Below are positions 6,683 through 15,496 of a DNA stretch of 64,000 nt, one piece after another. The notes under the pieces were generated by a model. That model was not told where the DNA came from. It was given only the letters and a program-made list of their open reading frames with translations, and searched no databases. The position numbers and the translations under genes are program-made. Numbering within the stretch: the first letter of the stretch is position 1; the number at the start of each line of letters is the position of its first letter. Source of the DNA: Maribacter aquimaris (GTDB taxonomy: Bacteria > Bacteroidota > Bacteroidia > Flavobacteriales > Flavobacteriaceae); contig NZ_JABTCF010000011.1 of NCBI RefSeq assembly GCF_014596745.1, forward strand, positions 1 to 64,000, in the 5' to 3' direction.

Positions 6683-8305
6683 ATGATGAAAAAATATTTA
6701 AATATTTTAGTAGTAACAGTGCTTTTTAGTGGTTGTGACAACAACAAAAAGTTAGACACAAACATTGTTGAAGTAAATCAAACAACTATTGGCAATCATA
6801 TTGAACGGCTGGCATCTGATGAATTTCTAGGAAGAAAACCATTTACTGAAGGAGAAGTAAAAACCGTGAATTATTTAAAAAATGAGTTTGAGAAACTTGG
6901 GCTTTTACCAGGGAATGGTGAAAGTTTTTTTCAAGCTGTTCCAATGGTAGAAATTGACGGAACACCTTCTGAGCACATGACAATTAGCGGCAAAAATAAA
7001 AGTTTTGATTTAGCTTACTTAAAAGATTTTGTAGCTACCACAAATAAAACAGTCACAGAAGTGAGTCTTGAAAACTCAGAACTTGTGTTTGCTGGTTACG
7101 GGATTGTTGCTCCCGAATATGGGTGGAATGATTATGAAGGCATTGACTGGAAAGGAAAAACAGCCGTTGTTTTAATCAATGATCCGGGCTTTAAAGCAAC
7201 AGATTCAACATTATTTAAAGGCAACGAAATGACCTATTATGGCCGTTGGACATACAAATATGAAGAAGCAGCAAGACAAGGAGCAGCCGGGGTAATTATA
7301 ATTCATGAAACTGAACCGGCTTCTTATGGCTGGAATGTGATAGAATCTAGTTGGAGTGGCGCTAGATTGGTAATTGAAAGCGATTCACCACTTTTAGCTG
7401 TAGAATCTTGGGTAAGTAATGAAAGTGCTCAAAAAATGTTTGATGTATCAGCCATGAAAGGTCAAGATTATAAAACGATTGCACATGATAAAAATTTTCA
7501 ACCTATTCCATTAGACTTAAATGTTTCCGTTAGTATTGAAAATAAAATTAAAAAAGACATTTCAAAAAATGTAGTTGCCATGATACCTGGAACAGATCAA
7601 AAGGATGAATTCATCATCTATTCTGCACATTGGGATCATTTAGGCGTAGGTAAACCCATAAAAGGTGACTCCATTTACAATGGAGCTGTAGATAATGCGA
7701 CAGGTACAGCTGGTTTATTAGCAATAGCAGAAGCGTTTAAGAAAAGTAAACCTACAAAGCGATCTATTGTGTTTATCGCATTAACTGGGGAAGAACAAGG
7801 CTTATTAGGTTCTGCCTATTATGCTGCACACCCCATATTCGACCCAGAAAAAACGGTTGCCAATATAAACATGGATGCGATTGCTAATCTCGGAGAAATG
7901 AAAGATTTAACCATTACCGGATATGGTCAGTCCGAAATGGATGAATACGCTAACGAAGCAGCCGAAGAACAAAAAAGATACGTTATTCCTGATCCAGAAG
8001 CTGAAAAAGGATATTTCTTTAGATCAGACCATTTTAATTTTGCCAAAATTGGGATCCCTGCTTTGTATGCCGCTGGTACTTATGAAGGATTTAATAATAG
8101 CATTGAAGAAGTGAAAGCGTTTAATGATAATTATGGAGCATTTAAATACCATCAGGTATCAGATAATTACGATGCTAAAACCTTTGAATTGAGCGGTATT
8201 AGATTAGACCTACAGCTATTTTATAATGTAGGATTGAAATTATCCAATGAAGATTATTTCCCAAAATGGTATGATGGCAGTGAGTTTAAAGTAGCAAGAA
8301 AATAA
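6683..8305 (+). CDS. M28 family metallopeptidase with PA domain, lipoprotein
   Basis: A 540-residue zinc aminopeptidase. The lipoprotein signal ends in LFSGC (Cys18). Residues about 130-260 form a protease-associated (PA) insert. The M28 di-zinc core follows: HWDH near residue 318, NGAVDNATG near 332, the catalytic Glu pair in TGEEQG near 370, NMDA near 395, and SDHFNF near 452. Family members release N-terminal amino acids from peptides in the periplasm. A second ATG at 6686 is an equally good start. Its stop codon lies inside a sequence (TAAATCAAAC, 8303-8312) that matches the complement of the left end GTTCAATTTA at 8 of 10 positions, so it may be a decayed cassette. Confidence 0.9.
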   Translation: MMKKYLNILVVTVLFSGCDNNKKLDTNIVEVNQTTIGNHIERLASDEFLGRKPFTEGEVKTVNYLKNEFEKLGLLPGNGESFFQAVPMVEIDGTPSEHMTISGKNKSFDLAYLKDFVATTNKTVTEVSLENSELVFAGYGIVAPEYGWNDYEGIDWKGKTAVVLINDPGFKATDSTLFKGNEMTYYGRWTYKYEEAARQGAAGVIIIHETEPASYGWNVIESSWSGARLVIESDSPLLAVESWVSNESAQKMFDVSAMKGQDYKTIAHDKNFQPIPLDLNVSVSIENKIKKDISKNVVAMIPGTDQKDEFIIYSAHWDHLGVGKPIKGDSIYNGAVDNATGTAGLLAIAEAFKKSKPTKRSIVFIALTGEEQGLLGSAYYAAHPIFDPEKTVANINMDAIANLGEMKDLTITGYGQSEMDEYANEAAEEQKRYVIPDPEAEKGYFFRSDHFNFAKIGIPALYAAGTYEGFNNSIEEVKAFNDNYGAFKYHQVSDNYDAKTFELSGIRLDLQLFYNVGLKLSNEDYFPKWYDGSEFKVARK

Positions 8306-8444
8306 ATCAAACTTAAGCCGTATATAATTCATTGCTAGTTCTAGCCTACTTACGAAAATCATTGCTGATTTTCTATTCGGTTTTTATTTGTTGAATTAGG
8401 TGCTTAAACGACGCAACTAATCTTATACAAACCCGTTGTACAAC
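8303..8444. repeat. attC-like site, second family
   Basis: A 122-bp element lies between AAC (8310-8312) and GTT (8435-8437). Arms GTATATAATTCATTGC (8320-8335) and GCAACTAATCTTATAC (8413-8428) pair at 12 of 16 positions. It shares the TTAGGTGCTTAAAC block and right arm with the site at 6527-6664. GTTGTACAAC, itself a palindrome, begins the next segment. Confidence 0.5.
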
Positions 8445-8502
8445 ATTTTGAATAACAAGAAGATAGCTTTGCGTTTACGCATGATTTATGAATAAATAAT
8501 AA

Positions 8503-8760
8503 GATAAAAATGGAAAGATTATCTCTATAATAGGATTAGTCTTAAATTTAATTGTTTTGGGCATTACAATCTGGACTTTAACTACCATTGGATGGGACGC
8601 TTGGTCTGAAGAGTTTGTGAGAAGATGGAACGAAGGATTACAAAATAACCTGTAGTAACAAAAAAACGTTGAACAAGAAGGTATAACTGCAATTACGGCC
8701 GATTCGACTACATCAGAATCCACTCCTAATGCCGAAAGCCTGTGCCAAACTGAAAATTAA
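8503..8760 (+). pseudogene. small membrane protein remnant with two in-frame stops
   Basis: One reading frame runs from after TAATAA (8497-8502) to TAA (8758-8760). It encodes IISIIGLVLNLIVLGITIW, a likely membrane segment, then an acidic/aromatic part, then TAG TAA at 8653-8658, then a Ser/Thr/Glu-rich tail. There is no good ATG in frame. The two adjacent stops and missing start suggest a decayed gene rather than recoding. No family recognised. Confidence 0.45.
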
Positions 8761-8902
8761 CGCACGCAAACCCGCAACAACCCCAAGACCGTTTACTCCC
8801 GTTTCATACAACTCGGACAAGCAAATCAACATTTCGGAAATTTATAATAGTAAAGTGGGACATAGCTGTTTAATATTGCCCCTGAACCAACCTAAAACTA
8901 TT

Positions 8903-9475
8903 ATGAATACACCCGATTTAAAAAAATTGAAATTGGAATTGGCCATTAATGCCAAAAGTGGAATTGATTTTATTATTTCTGCCGCTGTTGTCTGGAGTGC
9001 CATTGCCTATATATGGACATTACCCAAGGAAGCATATAGTAAAAGTATCTTGACATTCTACATTGGAATTACGATGCTGCCCTTGGCCCTTCTACTATCG
9101 AAAATCCTCAAGACAAAATGGACGACAAAAACAAATCCACTACAGCCACTGGGCATGTGGCTGAATTTGGCACAACTCTTCTATTTTCCTTTTTTGTTCT
9201 TTATTTTGAGGGATAATCCAGATTACTTTGTAATGACCTATGTGATCATAACAGGGGCGCACTTCTTCCCGTATGCCTGGTTCTATGATGAAATTGGATA
9301 CGCCATTTTTGCTGGAATCATCGCGGTTGGGGCTTTAGTCGTTGCCCTTAACGTAACTATGGTGGAAATGTACTTCGTACCATTGTATATGGTCTTATGT
9401 CTGCTCGTATTGACGGTATGGTTACTTATATCAAACAAACGAAAAAGAAGGAGCGCTAACGCCATGTTCAATTAA
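8903..9475 (+). CDS. multi-pass membrane protein, DUF7010-like
   Basis: A 190-residue integral membrane protein starting at ATG 8903 (MNTPDLKKLKLEL). The longer frame from 8729 overlaps the preceding remnant and has low-complexity residues, so I rejected it. About six hydrophobic helices follow a short amphipathic N terminus. TGAHFFPYAWFY near residue 113 and the preceding WLNLAQLFYFP are typical of DUF7010 proteins as I remember them. No function is known for that family. It lies in the accessory region between a pseudogene and the toxin-antitoxin pair. Confidence 0.65.
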   Translation: MNTPDLKKLKLELAINAKSGIDFIISAAVVWSAIAYIWTLPKEAYSKSILTFYIGITMLPLALLLSKILKTKWTTKTNPLQPLGMWLNLAQLFYFPFLFFILRDNPDYFVMTYVIITGAHFFPYAWFYDEIGYAIFAGIIAVGALVVALNVTMVEMYFVPLYMVLCLLVLTVWLLISNKRKRRSANAMFN

Positions 9476-9608
9476 TGGCTTGAGGTAGTGTTACTCCGAA
9501 CCCCGACACTTCTGGGATACGGATTTTCTGAACGATCAGTTTCCTTTTAGTAAATTAGTGCCAAGCGACACGCACCGAGCCATACGTAAGACCAATGGCA
9601 TTAATTTA
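9470..9608. repeat. degenerate palindromic site
   Basis: ATTAATGGC (9472-9480) faces ATGGCATTAAT (from about 9594), with AGTAAATTAGTGCC in between resembling the TAAATTAGGTGC block of the second site family. It is too decayed to define cassette ends. Confidence 0.35.
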
Positions 9609-9609
9609 C

Positions 9610-10173
9610 TCAAAGTTGTGAATGAAAAAAGTCAGCAGTATCTTTTAATCCCCTATTTCTAAGTATATCCAATACTTCAAACCCATCTAAATCGGGATTT
9701 CGTCGATATAGCACCATTTCTTTAAATGCTTTTATCGCTTCTTCAGGATTTAAGTCAATAATATCAGTTAAGAAGTCGTCTGCGGTCTTAGCTGAAAGTC
9801 CAAAAGAAGATAAATACTCTTTCGGAAAATCTTTAATGTTATTTGTTACAATTACGTTAGCATTAGTCTTAATTGCCGCGGCCAGAACATGACGATCATT
9901 TTTATCAGGTAATTCCAATCCAGAAATAAGTCCTGAATAGTTAGAAACAAAAGCATCTGGAAATGCCCTATTTGCCTTTGTTATACGCTTAGAAATTTCT
10001 CCTTCCGAAACTCCTTTTCCTTTCATGACATCGGCCCATTCATCAAAAATATGCTCACTCCATTTAGGAGTATATAAATCATAATGAGCAAACCAAAAAA
10101 GCAAATCCCTTATCTCAATCGGATAAATAACATTTGTATCTAAGACACAAATAAAGCGAACACTATGTATCAT
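9610..10173 (-). CDS. PIN-domain toxin-like ribonuclease
   Basis: A 187-residue PIN-domain protein. Acidic residues of the active site are visible: Asp in VLDTNVIY near the N terminus, Glu in FDEWADVM, and the Asp pair in LPDKNDRHVL, with a further NNIKDFP. PIN toxins cut RNA with Mg2+. I chose ATG 10173, which overlaps the end of the antitoxin gene by 11 bp, over the longer frame starting at 10209. The overlap and order (HTH protein first, PIN second) are typical of a type II toxin-antitoxin operon. It is opposite in direction to its neighbours, so it needs its own promoter. Confidence 0.85.
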   Translation of the reverse strand: MIHSVRFICVLDTNVIYPIEIRDLLFWFAHYDLYTPKWSEHIFDEWADVMKGKGVSEGEISKRITKANRAFPDAFVSNYSGLISGLELPDKNDRHVLAAAIKTNANVIVTNNIKDFPKEYLSSFGLSAKTADDFLTDIIDLNPEEAIKAFKEMVLYRRNPDLDGFEVLDILRNRGLKDTADFFHSQL

Positions 10174-10618
10174 ACAACCCGATTTCCTCGTCAGATTCCA
10201 TAATTTCAATAATATGCTTTTTCTGAGCTTCCTTCATTTTTCTTTTATACTTCATTACATCCTCAAACTTAACTCGACGATGTTTTCCAACTTTAGTGAA
10301 ATCTATTTTTCCTTTTTCTAAAAGCTTAACAATATGGGGTCTGGAACAACCTAGAATTTCTGCTGCCTTTTGGGTTGTAACTTCTGTAGCCATAGGCACC
10401 AAGGAAAATGGCTTCCCTTTACTCATTGCTTCGAGAATCTCTCCTAATAGTTTCAATGCGCTTAATGGAATTTTAATTCTTTCCTGAGTCTCATCTATCT
10501 CAATTTCCGGATTATTGGATTTTAATTCCTTAATTACAGAAGTAAGAGCATCATAGGATTGAATTGCAACCTTTTGCTCCTCTTTTGAGGCTTTATTCAC
10601 ATTATTGTAAGTTTCCAT
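10163..10618 (-). CDS. HTH excisionase-family antitoxin
   Basis: A 151-residue protein with a MerR/excisionase-type helix-turn-helix at about residues 78-120 (TTQKAAEILGCSRPHIVKLL, then KVGKHRRVKFEDVMKY). The N-terminal 75 residues are charged and helical, and the last 30 residues are Lys/Glu-rich, suited to wrapping the toxin. This architecture with a downstream PIN protein is known from Bacteroidota and other phyla as a toxin-antitoxin pair. It probably represses its own promoter; a tandem 9-bp repeat lies just upstream of the start. Confidence 0.8.
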   Translation of the reverse strand: METYNNVNKASKEEQKVAIQSYDALTSVIKELKSNNPEIEIDETQERIKIPLSALKLLGEILEAMSKGKPFSLVPMATEVTTQKAAEILGCSRPHIVKLLEKGKIDFTKVGKHRRVKFEDVMKYKRKMKEAQKKHIIEIMESDEEIGLYDT

Positions 10619-11034
10619 TTAATTTATTTGTTTTCTACTTTACAACAATAAACGAAATAAACGAAACGAACATACATTTGAAATGTTAAAACTAAAAAAA
10701 ATGACAGCACAACCTAATCCGCACTTTAAGGCTAAAACAAAAGGTCTGTGTATATTTATGAAGTCGCGAAATCTTAGGCCCCGAAACATCGGGATTACAA
10801 TCGGTTTGTATTTGCTAAATTAGGTACTTTAAACATGTAACTAACCAGATACAAACACCTTAAGTGCAATTTAAAACAACCCAAATCGAATATGAGGACA
10901 CATTTGAAAATATTGGTAATGACATAAAAAAACCGTACCTAACACGATGCGTAATACATAGCTTGTCACTGTCGAGCCAAAAGGTTTTTATCCTAGAGCA
11001 TCGGAAGGCATTTGAAAAAATTTAAAACCCACCC
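10619..11034. repeat. 416-bp gene-free stretch with hybrid palindromic site
   Basis: From 10700, ACAGCACAACC starts a left arm of the first site family (ATCCGCACTTTAAGG, then AAGGTCTGTGTATATTTATG). It switches near 10800 to the right arm of the second family (GTTTGTATTTGCTAAATTAGG, then GTAACTAACCAGATACAAAC). A further site-like start, GTACCTAACACG, lies near 10943. No gene is supported. Confidence 0.45.
10647..10664 (-). promoter_or_regulatory. tandem 9-bp repeat in TA promoter, possible operator
   Basis: AATAAACGA occurs twice in tandem (10647-10655 and 10656-10664), followed by another AACGAAC. On the minus strand this overlaps TATTGTTG, which fits TAnnTTTG at 7 of 8 positions, about 25 bp before the antitoxin ATG. 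Direct repeats over a promoter suit autoregulation by the HTH antitoxin. Inference. Confidence 0.35.
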
Positions 11035-11961
11035 ATGAGAATAATACCCATTTATATAATTTCACTTGTATTCCTATTTTCATGCTCATCAAATGATGAT
11101 GAAATCAATAATCCACAAAGTTTATATCCTGAATTTGGTTCGGAAATTGAAGTAGTGATCAATGGTCTTTCCTTTGATGCAATGGAACCATTTATCGCAC
11201 CGGATGGGAACTATCTCTTCTTTAACAATTTAAATGATGGTATAAACACAAGGCTATATTATGCGACGAAAGTCAATGATTCAACTTTCAATCTTGCTGG
11301 GGAATTAACAGGGGCAAACCAAACAACACCACCCCATTTGGATGCCGTTGCCGATATGGACGTTAATGGTAGTTTTTATTGGACATCAACAAGGAATTAT
11401 CCCACGGAATTAAATAACCTTTTTCACGGCACCTTTAGTTCTGGAAGTATTCGTGATATTGAAAGGGTTCAGGGTGACTTTAACAGGAATACACCGGGCT
11501 GGTTAATAATGGATCACGGAATAAGTTTAGACGGACAATATCTGTACTTCAACAACGCAAGGTTTGATGACCTGAATTGCCAAGGTCCTTGTGAAACGAC
11601 CATTGGAATTGCACAAAAAGACAATGGTGCAACGTTTAGTACACTTCCGAATTCTGCATCCATCCTACAGAACATCAATGATTCCAATTATATTTATTAT
11701 GCGCCTTGTATCAGTAGTGATAACCTGGAATTGTATTACACCCGATATTTAAAAGGAGAAATTACATCGAGTACTGTTTTGGAAATATGCGTTGCTGTGA
11801 GAAATGACCCTACCTCCGAATTTTCAATTCCAAGCGTTTTATTTTCGGAGACTATTTTGAATTTAATAGAAGCCCCTACCCTAACGGTAGATAAAAACAT
11901 CATGTACTATCATCAAAAAACAGCTGATTCCCATAAAATAATGATGCGATATCGAATTTAA
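11035..11961 (+). CDS. lipoprotein with WD40-like (PD40) repeats
   Basis: A 308-residue protein with a lipoprotein signal (FLFSCSS, Cys17). It contains repeated blade-like segments beginning with D-G-x-Y-L-[YF]-F-N-N (near residues 60 and 165) and a later SSDNLELYYTRY, the pattern of TolB-type PD40 beta-propellers. Such lipoproteins in Flavobacteria probably bind ligands or proteins in the periplasm; no catalytic motif is visible. It is followed 96 bp later by a serine hydrolase, and a short AACAAAACCC element similar to the repeat sites lies between them. Confidence 0.7.
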   Translation: MRIIPIYIISLVFLFSCSSNDDEINNPQSLYPEFGSEIEVVINGLSFDAMEPFIAPDGNYLFFNNLNDGINTRLYYATKVNDSTFNLAGELTGANQTTPPHLDAVADMDVNGSFYWTSTRNYPTELNNLFHGTFSSGSIRDIERVQGDFNRNTPGWLIMDHGISLDGQYLYFNNARFDDLNCQGPCETTIGIAQKDNGATFSTLPNSASILQNINDSNYIYYAPCISSDNLELYYTRYLKGEITSSTVLEICVAVRNDPTSEFSIPSVLFSETILNLIEAPTLTVDKNIMYYHQKTADSHKIMMRYRI

Positions 11962-12057
11962 AACCAACAAAACCCTATACAAAGACGATAGCCCCATAAG
12001 ACCCACGCAACTGTAACAATCCAGAAAAAATAAACTCTTTAACCGAAAACCAACCCT

Positions 12058-13710
12058 ATGAATAGAATAGCGTTTATTTTTTTCCTATCATCCTTTTGCC
12101 TAGCGACAAACTTTGCACATTCCCAAGATTTGGGTTCCCAAATCGACGAACTATATCAAGTCAATACGAACGAACCCGGATTTTCCATTGCTGTATTCCA
12201 TGGAGATAAAATCATCGTTGAAAAACAGTATGGAAGTTCCCATCTTGATTATAACATTCCTGTTACAAACGAAACCGTTTTTGATATAGGTTCAATTGCG
12301 AAACAGTTTACGGCAGCAGCCATCTTACTGTTGGAAAATCAAGGCAAATTATCCATAAAGGACCCAGCGTACAAATACATTGACAATCTTCCTAGATATA
12401 AAGAAGGAAACCCGACCATTGCGCATTTATTAAACCAAACAAGTGGTATAAAAGAGGTAGACCCTTATCTTGAAATATGTGATATTCATTGGAGGGATTA
12501 CATAAGACAATCCATGCTCGTCAATATTATCACGAATATTGAAGAGCTTCACTTTACGCCAGGGGATTACTTTTACTACTCCAATGCCAACTATATTTTA
12601 CTGGCTTCCATAGTTGAAAAGGCATCTGGAATGTCGTTTGGGGACTACTTGCAGACAACTATTTTTGAGCCCCTTAACATGCAACATACGATTCTTAATG
12701 TAGATGTTTACAGAACCATTCCCAATAGGGCCATTGGCTACACAGAGGATGAAGGTCAGTTTTACAAAACACATCAATACGGATTGTATTTTGCTGGCGA
12801 TGGGCAAATCATTACCAATCCTGAAGATATGTTCCAATGGCATCAAAACATCAAAAATTCAACCATAGGAACGCCCGAAATATGGAAGAGAATGTTTTCA
12901 AAAGCAACATTGAATGATGGAACGATCATCAATTTCGGTCTAGGCGTGGAATTTGAAACGCACAACGGCTATGAGGCAATGGGATTTGACGGTATGATCA
13001 GTAGCGGATTCGTATCTAAATACCTTTATTTCCCAGAACTGGACATTGCTTTTTTTACGACCCAAAATACCTTTGATTGGGATTTTAAAGACCGCTTTTT
13101 TAAGCTTATTGATTTATATATTCCCCAAAATAAGGAAACTGAAAACGAATCCCCTGATCATAAACGAATAAAATTATCACGCCAAGCATTAAAAAAATAT
13201 GAAGGTTCCTATTTGTATTATTACAATGATGTGGACCGAAAAGCCAACAATATAAAGCTAGTGGACGATCAATTACAAGTCTTCACTTTGGATGGCGATA
13301 AAATCACGGAACTGATTCCGTTGGGTAACCACAAATTTTTATTCGGGGAGGAAGGCAATGCCCTTGTTACCTTCAATCTCAATGAAAACGAAAAACAATA
13401 CACCTACGATGAATTGGAAAATGAAAAACCTTGGGTATTTAAAACGTTTCATCCTTACGAGCATTCAGAAAAAGAACTAAAGGAATATGAAGGACATTAT
13501 TTTAACAAGGCCTTTCAGATTAGCAAGAAACTTCAATTGGAAAACGGAAAACTCTATTACTATTACAGAAATGGTGCTTGGAAAGATGAAATGGGTTCCC
13601 TTTCAAAAGATGTGCTTGAAATACCCATAAGTCCAGTTGAATTTATCAGAAATAACAATGATGAAATCGAAGGGTTTAAAATTATGGGATTACTATTTGA
13701 AAAAATATAA
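12058..13710 (+). CDS. secreted serine hydrolase, class C beta-lactamase family
   Basis: A 550-residue protein with a signal peptide ending near AHSQ. The beta-lactamase/transpeptidase fold covers about residues 25-370: SxxK motif SIAK at 79-82 gives the nucleophile Ser79, and the YSN triad is at 174-176. About 180 further residues form two beta-rich C-terminal repeats (each with a KKYEGSY / KEYEGHY-type start), common in Bacteroidota serine hydrolases. Relatives act as D-aminopeptidases, esterases or PBP4-like enzymes; antibiotic hydrolysis cannot be assumed. Confidence 0.85.
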   Translation: MNRIAFIFFLSSFCLATNFAHSQDLGSQIDELYQVNTNEPGFSIAVFHGDKIIVEKQYGSSHLDYNIPVTNETVFDIGSIAKQFTAAAILLLENQGKLSIKDPAYKYIDNLPRYKEGNPTIAHLLNQTSGIKEVDPYLEICDIHWRDYIRQSMLVNIITNIEELHFTPGDYFYYSNANYILLASIVEKASGMSFGDYLQTTIFEPLNMQHTILNVDVYRTIPNRAIGYTEDEGQFYKTHQYGLYFAGDGQIITNPEDMFQWHQNIKNSTIGTPEIWKRMFSKATLNDGTIINFGLGVEFETHNGYEAMGFDGMISSGFVSKYLYFPELDIAFFTTQNTFDWDFKDRFFKLIDLYIPQNKETENESPDHKRIKLSRQALKKYEGSYLYYYNDVDRKANNIKLVDDQLQVFTLDGDKITELIPLGNHKFLFGEEGNALVTFNLNENEKQYTYDELENEKPWVFKTFHPYEHSEKELKEYEGHYFNKAFQISKKLQLENGKLYYYYRNGAWKDEMGSLSKDVLEIPISPVEFIRNNNDEIEGFKIMGLLFEKI

Positions 13711-14099
13711 TCACCATGCCTAACAGCCAGTAGAATCAATTGCTAGTTTTAGCCTGCGTATGAACCCCAAAGTGTCTCGACCCGCCTATCGGTTTCTATT
13801 TACTTTATTGGGTGTTTAAACGCGCAACCATCCATACACAAAAGGTTATGTACTAGCGGAAGAAAAAACTTCAGGAATAATGGCAAACTTCCCCTCTGGA
13901 CGTCACTAAAAATTCAAGTCATATTCCTGCTTGAAAATAGTTTCCTCTAAAAAGTGTGATTTTTGTGACCATTGTGCGAATAATTAAGAAAGGACGAATA
14001 CTTCGTTTTGAAATCGAACTATAATGAAGCACAAAAACATCAATAAAAACTGACCGTACAACCTCTATTTTGAAATTAGGTTCCCAAACGCACAACCGA
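13711..14099. repeat. 389-bp gene-free stretch with decayed sites
   Basis: GCCTAAC at 13718-13724 fits the classical integron R'' consensus RYYYAAC. It opens a second-family site (ATTGCTAGTTTTAGCC, then TTATTGGGTGTTTAAACGC) running to about 13840. A further partial copy (ACCGTACAACC, then AAATTAGG) lies at 14053-14098 directly before the sigma factor gene. No ORF is supported in between. Confidence 0.4.
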
Positions 14100-14612
14100 A
14101 TGATAAACAAAGATAGAACAACCAAATTTCTCGTTATTGTTGAGGACCATAAAGGTATTCTATTCAAAGTGGCGAACTCCTATTGTCGTAACATTGAAGA
14201 CAGGAAGGACCTCATCCAAGAAATTACATTGCAGTTGTGGAAATCAATGGACAACTACAACGAAACATTTAAACTTTCAACCTGGATCTACCGAATTTCA
14301 TTGAATGTGGCCATTTCATTCTACAGGAAAGAAAACAGTAGGAAACGGATTTCCAACCCGATGACAACAGCTATTCTCGATGTTTCGGACACGAAAACAT
14401 CCGATGAAAAAGAAACCAACTTGGGGGTATTGAATCAGATCATTTCAGGATTAAATGATTTAAACAAAGCCCTCATGTTGCTATACCTTGAAGAAAAAAG
14501 TTACAAAGAAATTTCAGAAATCATCGGGATTACAGAAACCAACGTGGCCACGAAAATTGGCAGAATCAAAAGCAACCTAAAAAAGGAATTCAATCAACAT
14601 AATCATCACTAA
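14100..14612 (+). CDS. ECF-type RNA polymerase sigma factor
   Basis: A 170-residue sigma-70 family protein. Region 2 is seen in DRKDLIQEITLQLWKSMDNYN and FKLSTWIYRISLNVAISFYR (about residues 37-75). Region 4 is seen in LNKALMLLYLEEKSYKEISEIIG followed by TETNVATKIGRIK (about 120-160). I chose ATG 14100, since the upstream TTG frame runs through a repeat arm. The downstream gene starts one base after the stop and encodes a membrane protein rather than a classical anti-sigma factor. The target promoter is unknown. Confidence 0.85.
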   Translation: MINKDRTTKFLVIVEDHKGILFKVANSYCRNIEDRKDLIQEITLQLWKSMDNYNETFKLSTWIYRISLNVAISFYRKENSRKRISNPMTTAILDVSDTKTSDEKETNLGVLNQIISGLNDLNKALMLLYLEEKSYKEISEIIGITETNVATKIGRIKSNLKKEFNQHNHH

Positions 14613-14613
14613 A

Positions 14614-15279
14614 ATGGAAAATATAGAACTCATAAATATTTGGAAAGAACAGAATGCCAAAATCGAAAAAACATTGGAAATCAATAAATTACTTTTAAAA
14701 GAGGTTATTGGTCAAAAGGCAGAATCTGCTTTAAAAGGCTTGGTTCAATTAAAAACGGCAGGAATAGTAGCTTTTGTATTTTATCTTCTCATTTTAGGCT
14801 ACGCCTTGTTTTATGCTATTTCCAATTATTCTTCGGCAAGTAATTATTTTATTGTTTCCGTTTCGGCAATCGCTTTGATAAATATAAGGGGGTTTGCGGA
14901 CTATATTAAACATCTCGCTTGGACAAAGAACATCAATTACGATGGCAGCATCATGGAAATACAGAAACAATTATCCAGACTTCAACTTTCCATAATCGAC
15001 CACGCCAAAATAATGTGTTTACAATTTCCTTTTTTTACAACATTTTATCTGAGCGACAACTGGTTCCCTCAAAGCGTAGGATTACCTTATATTATGTTTC
15101 AAATAATCCTAACAGGTGGTTTTATATATTTTTCCTTTTGGTTGTATAAAAATCACAAGCCCGAAAACTTAAATAAAAAATGGTTTCGGAACTTAATTGC
15201 AGGTTCGGGCGGAAAATCCGTTGAGAAAGCCATTGATTTCTACAGGGAAATAGAAGAATTCGAAAAGGAGAACGGTTGA
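14614..15279 (+). CDS. membrane protein paired with sigma factor
   Basis: A 221-residue protein with an N-terminal coiled-coil-like segment (residues 8-45), two membrane helices near 50-90, and two more near 130-170. A charged C-terminal tail follows. It starts one base after the sigma factor stop, so the two are translationally linked. This pair is common in Flavobacteria; the membrane protein is a candidate non-classical regulator of the sigma factor, but it lacks a recognisable zinc-finger anti-sigma domain. Function inferred from position only. Confidence 0.7.
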   Translation: MENIELINIWKEQNAKIEKTLEINKLLLKEVIGQKAESALKGLVQLKTAGIVAFVFYLLILGYALFYAISNYSSASNYFIVSVSAIALINIRGFADYIKHLAWTKNINYDGSIMEIQKQLSRLQLSIIDHAKIMCLQFPFFTTFYLSDNWFPQSVGLPYIMFQIILTGGFIYFSFWLYKNHKPENLNKKWFRNLIAGSGGKSVEKAIDFYREIEEFEKENG

Positions 15280-15319
15280 ATGAAAATAATCAAAATGTAT
15301 CCTCAAAATGTAATGGAAA

Positions 15320-15490
15320 AATAAGAAACCGTTTATAACAACACCTCCTATTAAAAACCAGGGTCCAGTACTCTAAAGTCAATCAATAGTATCCGAGCCG
15401 GATAGCATTACCGGATTTGCGTATTTTTATAAAGTCCATAAAATATTTTGGATCTGGCTTTTAAAATAGAGAAAGTAAAAACCCCAATGG
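15320..15490. repeat. degenerate first-family site
   Basis: AACAACACC near 15327 is followed by CCGGATTTGCGTATTTTTATAAAGTCC and then AAAATATTTTGGATCTGGCTTT. This parallels the left and middle parts of site 2, but the right arm is lost. Confidence 0.35.
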
Positions 15491-15496
15491 ACCATT

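Noticed and set aside
8653-8658. Stop-codon recoding (selenocysteine or similar) at TAG TAA
   Set aside because: Two different adjacent stops, no start codon and no stem-loop; decay is simpler.
9615-10709. Toxin-antitoxin pair bounded by GTTGTG/CACAAC cassette ends
   Set aside because: Only six bases match, and the left one lies inside the toxin coding sequence.
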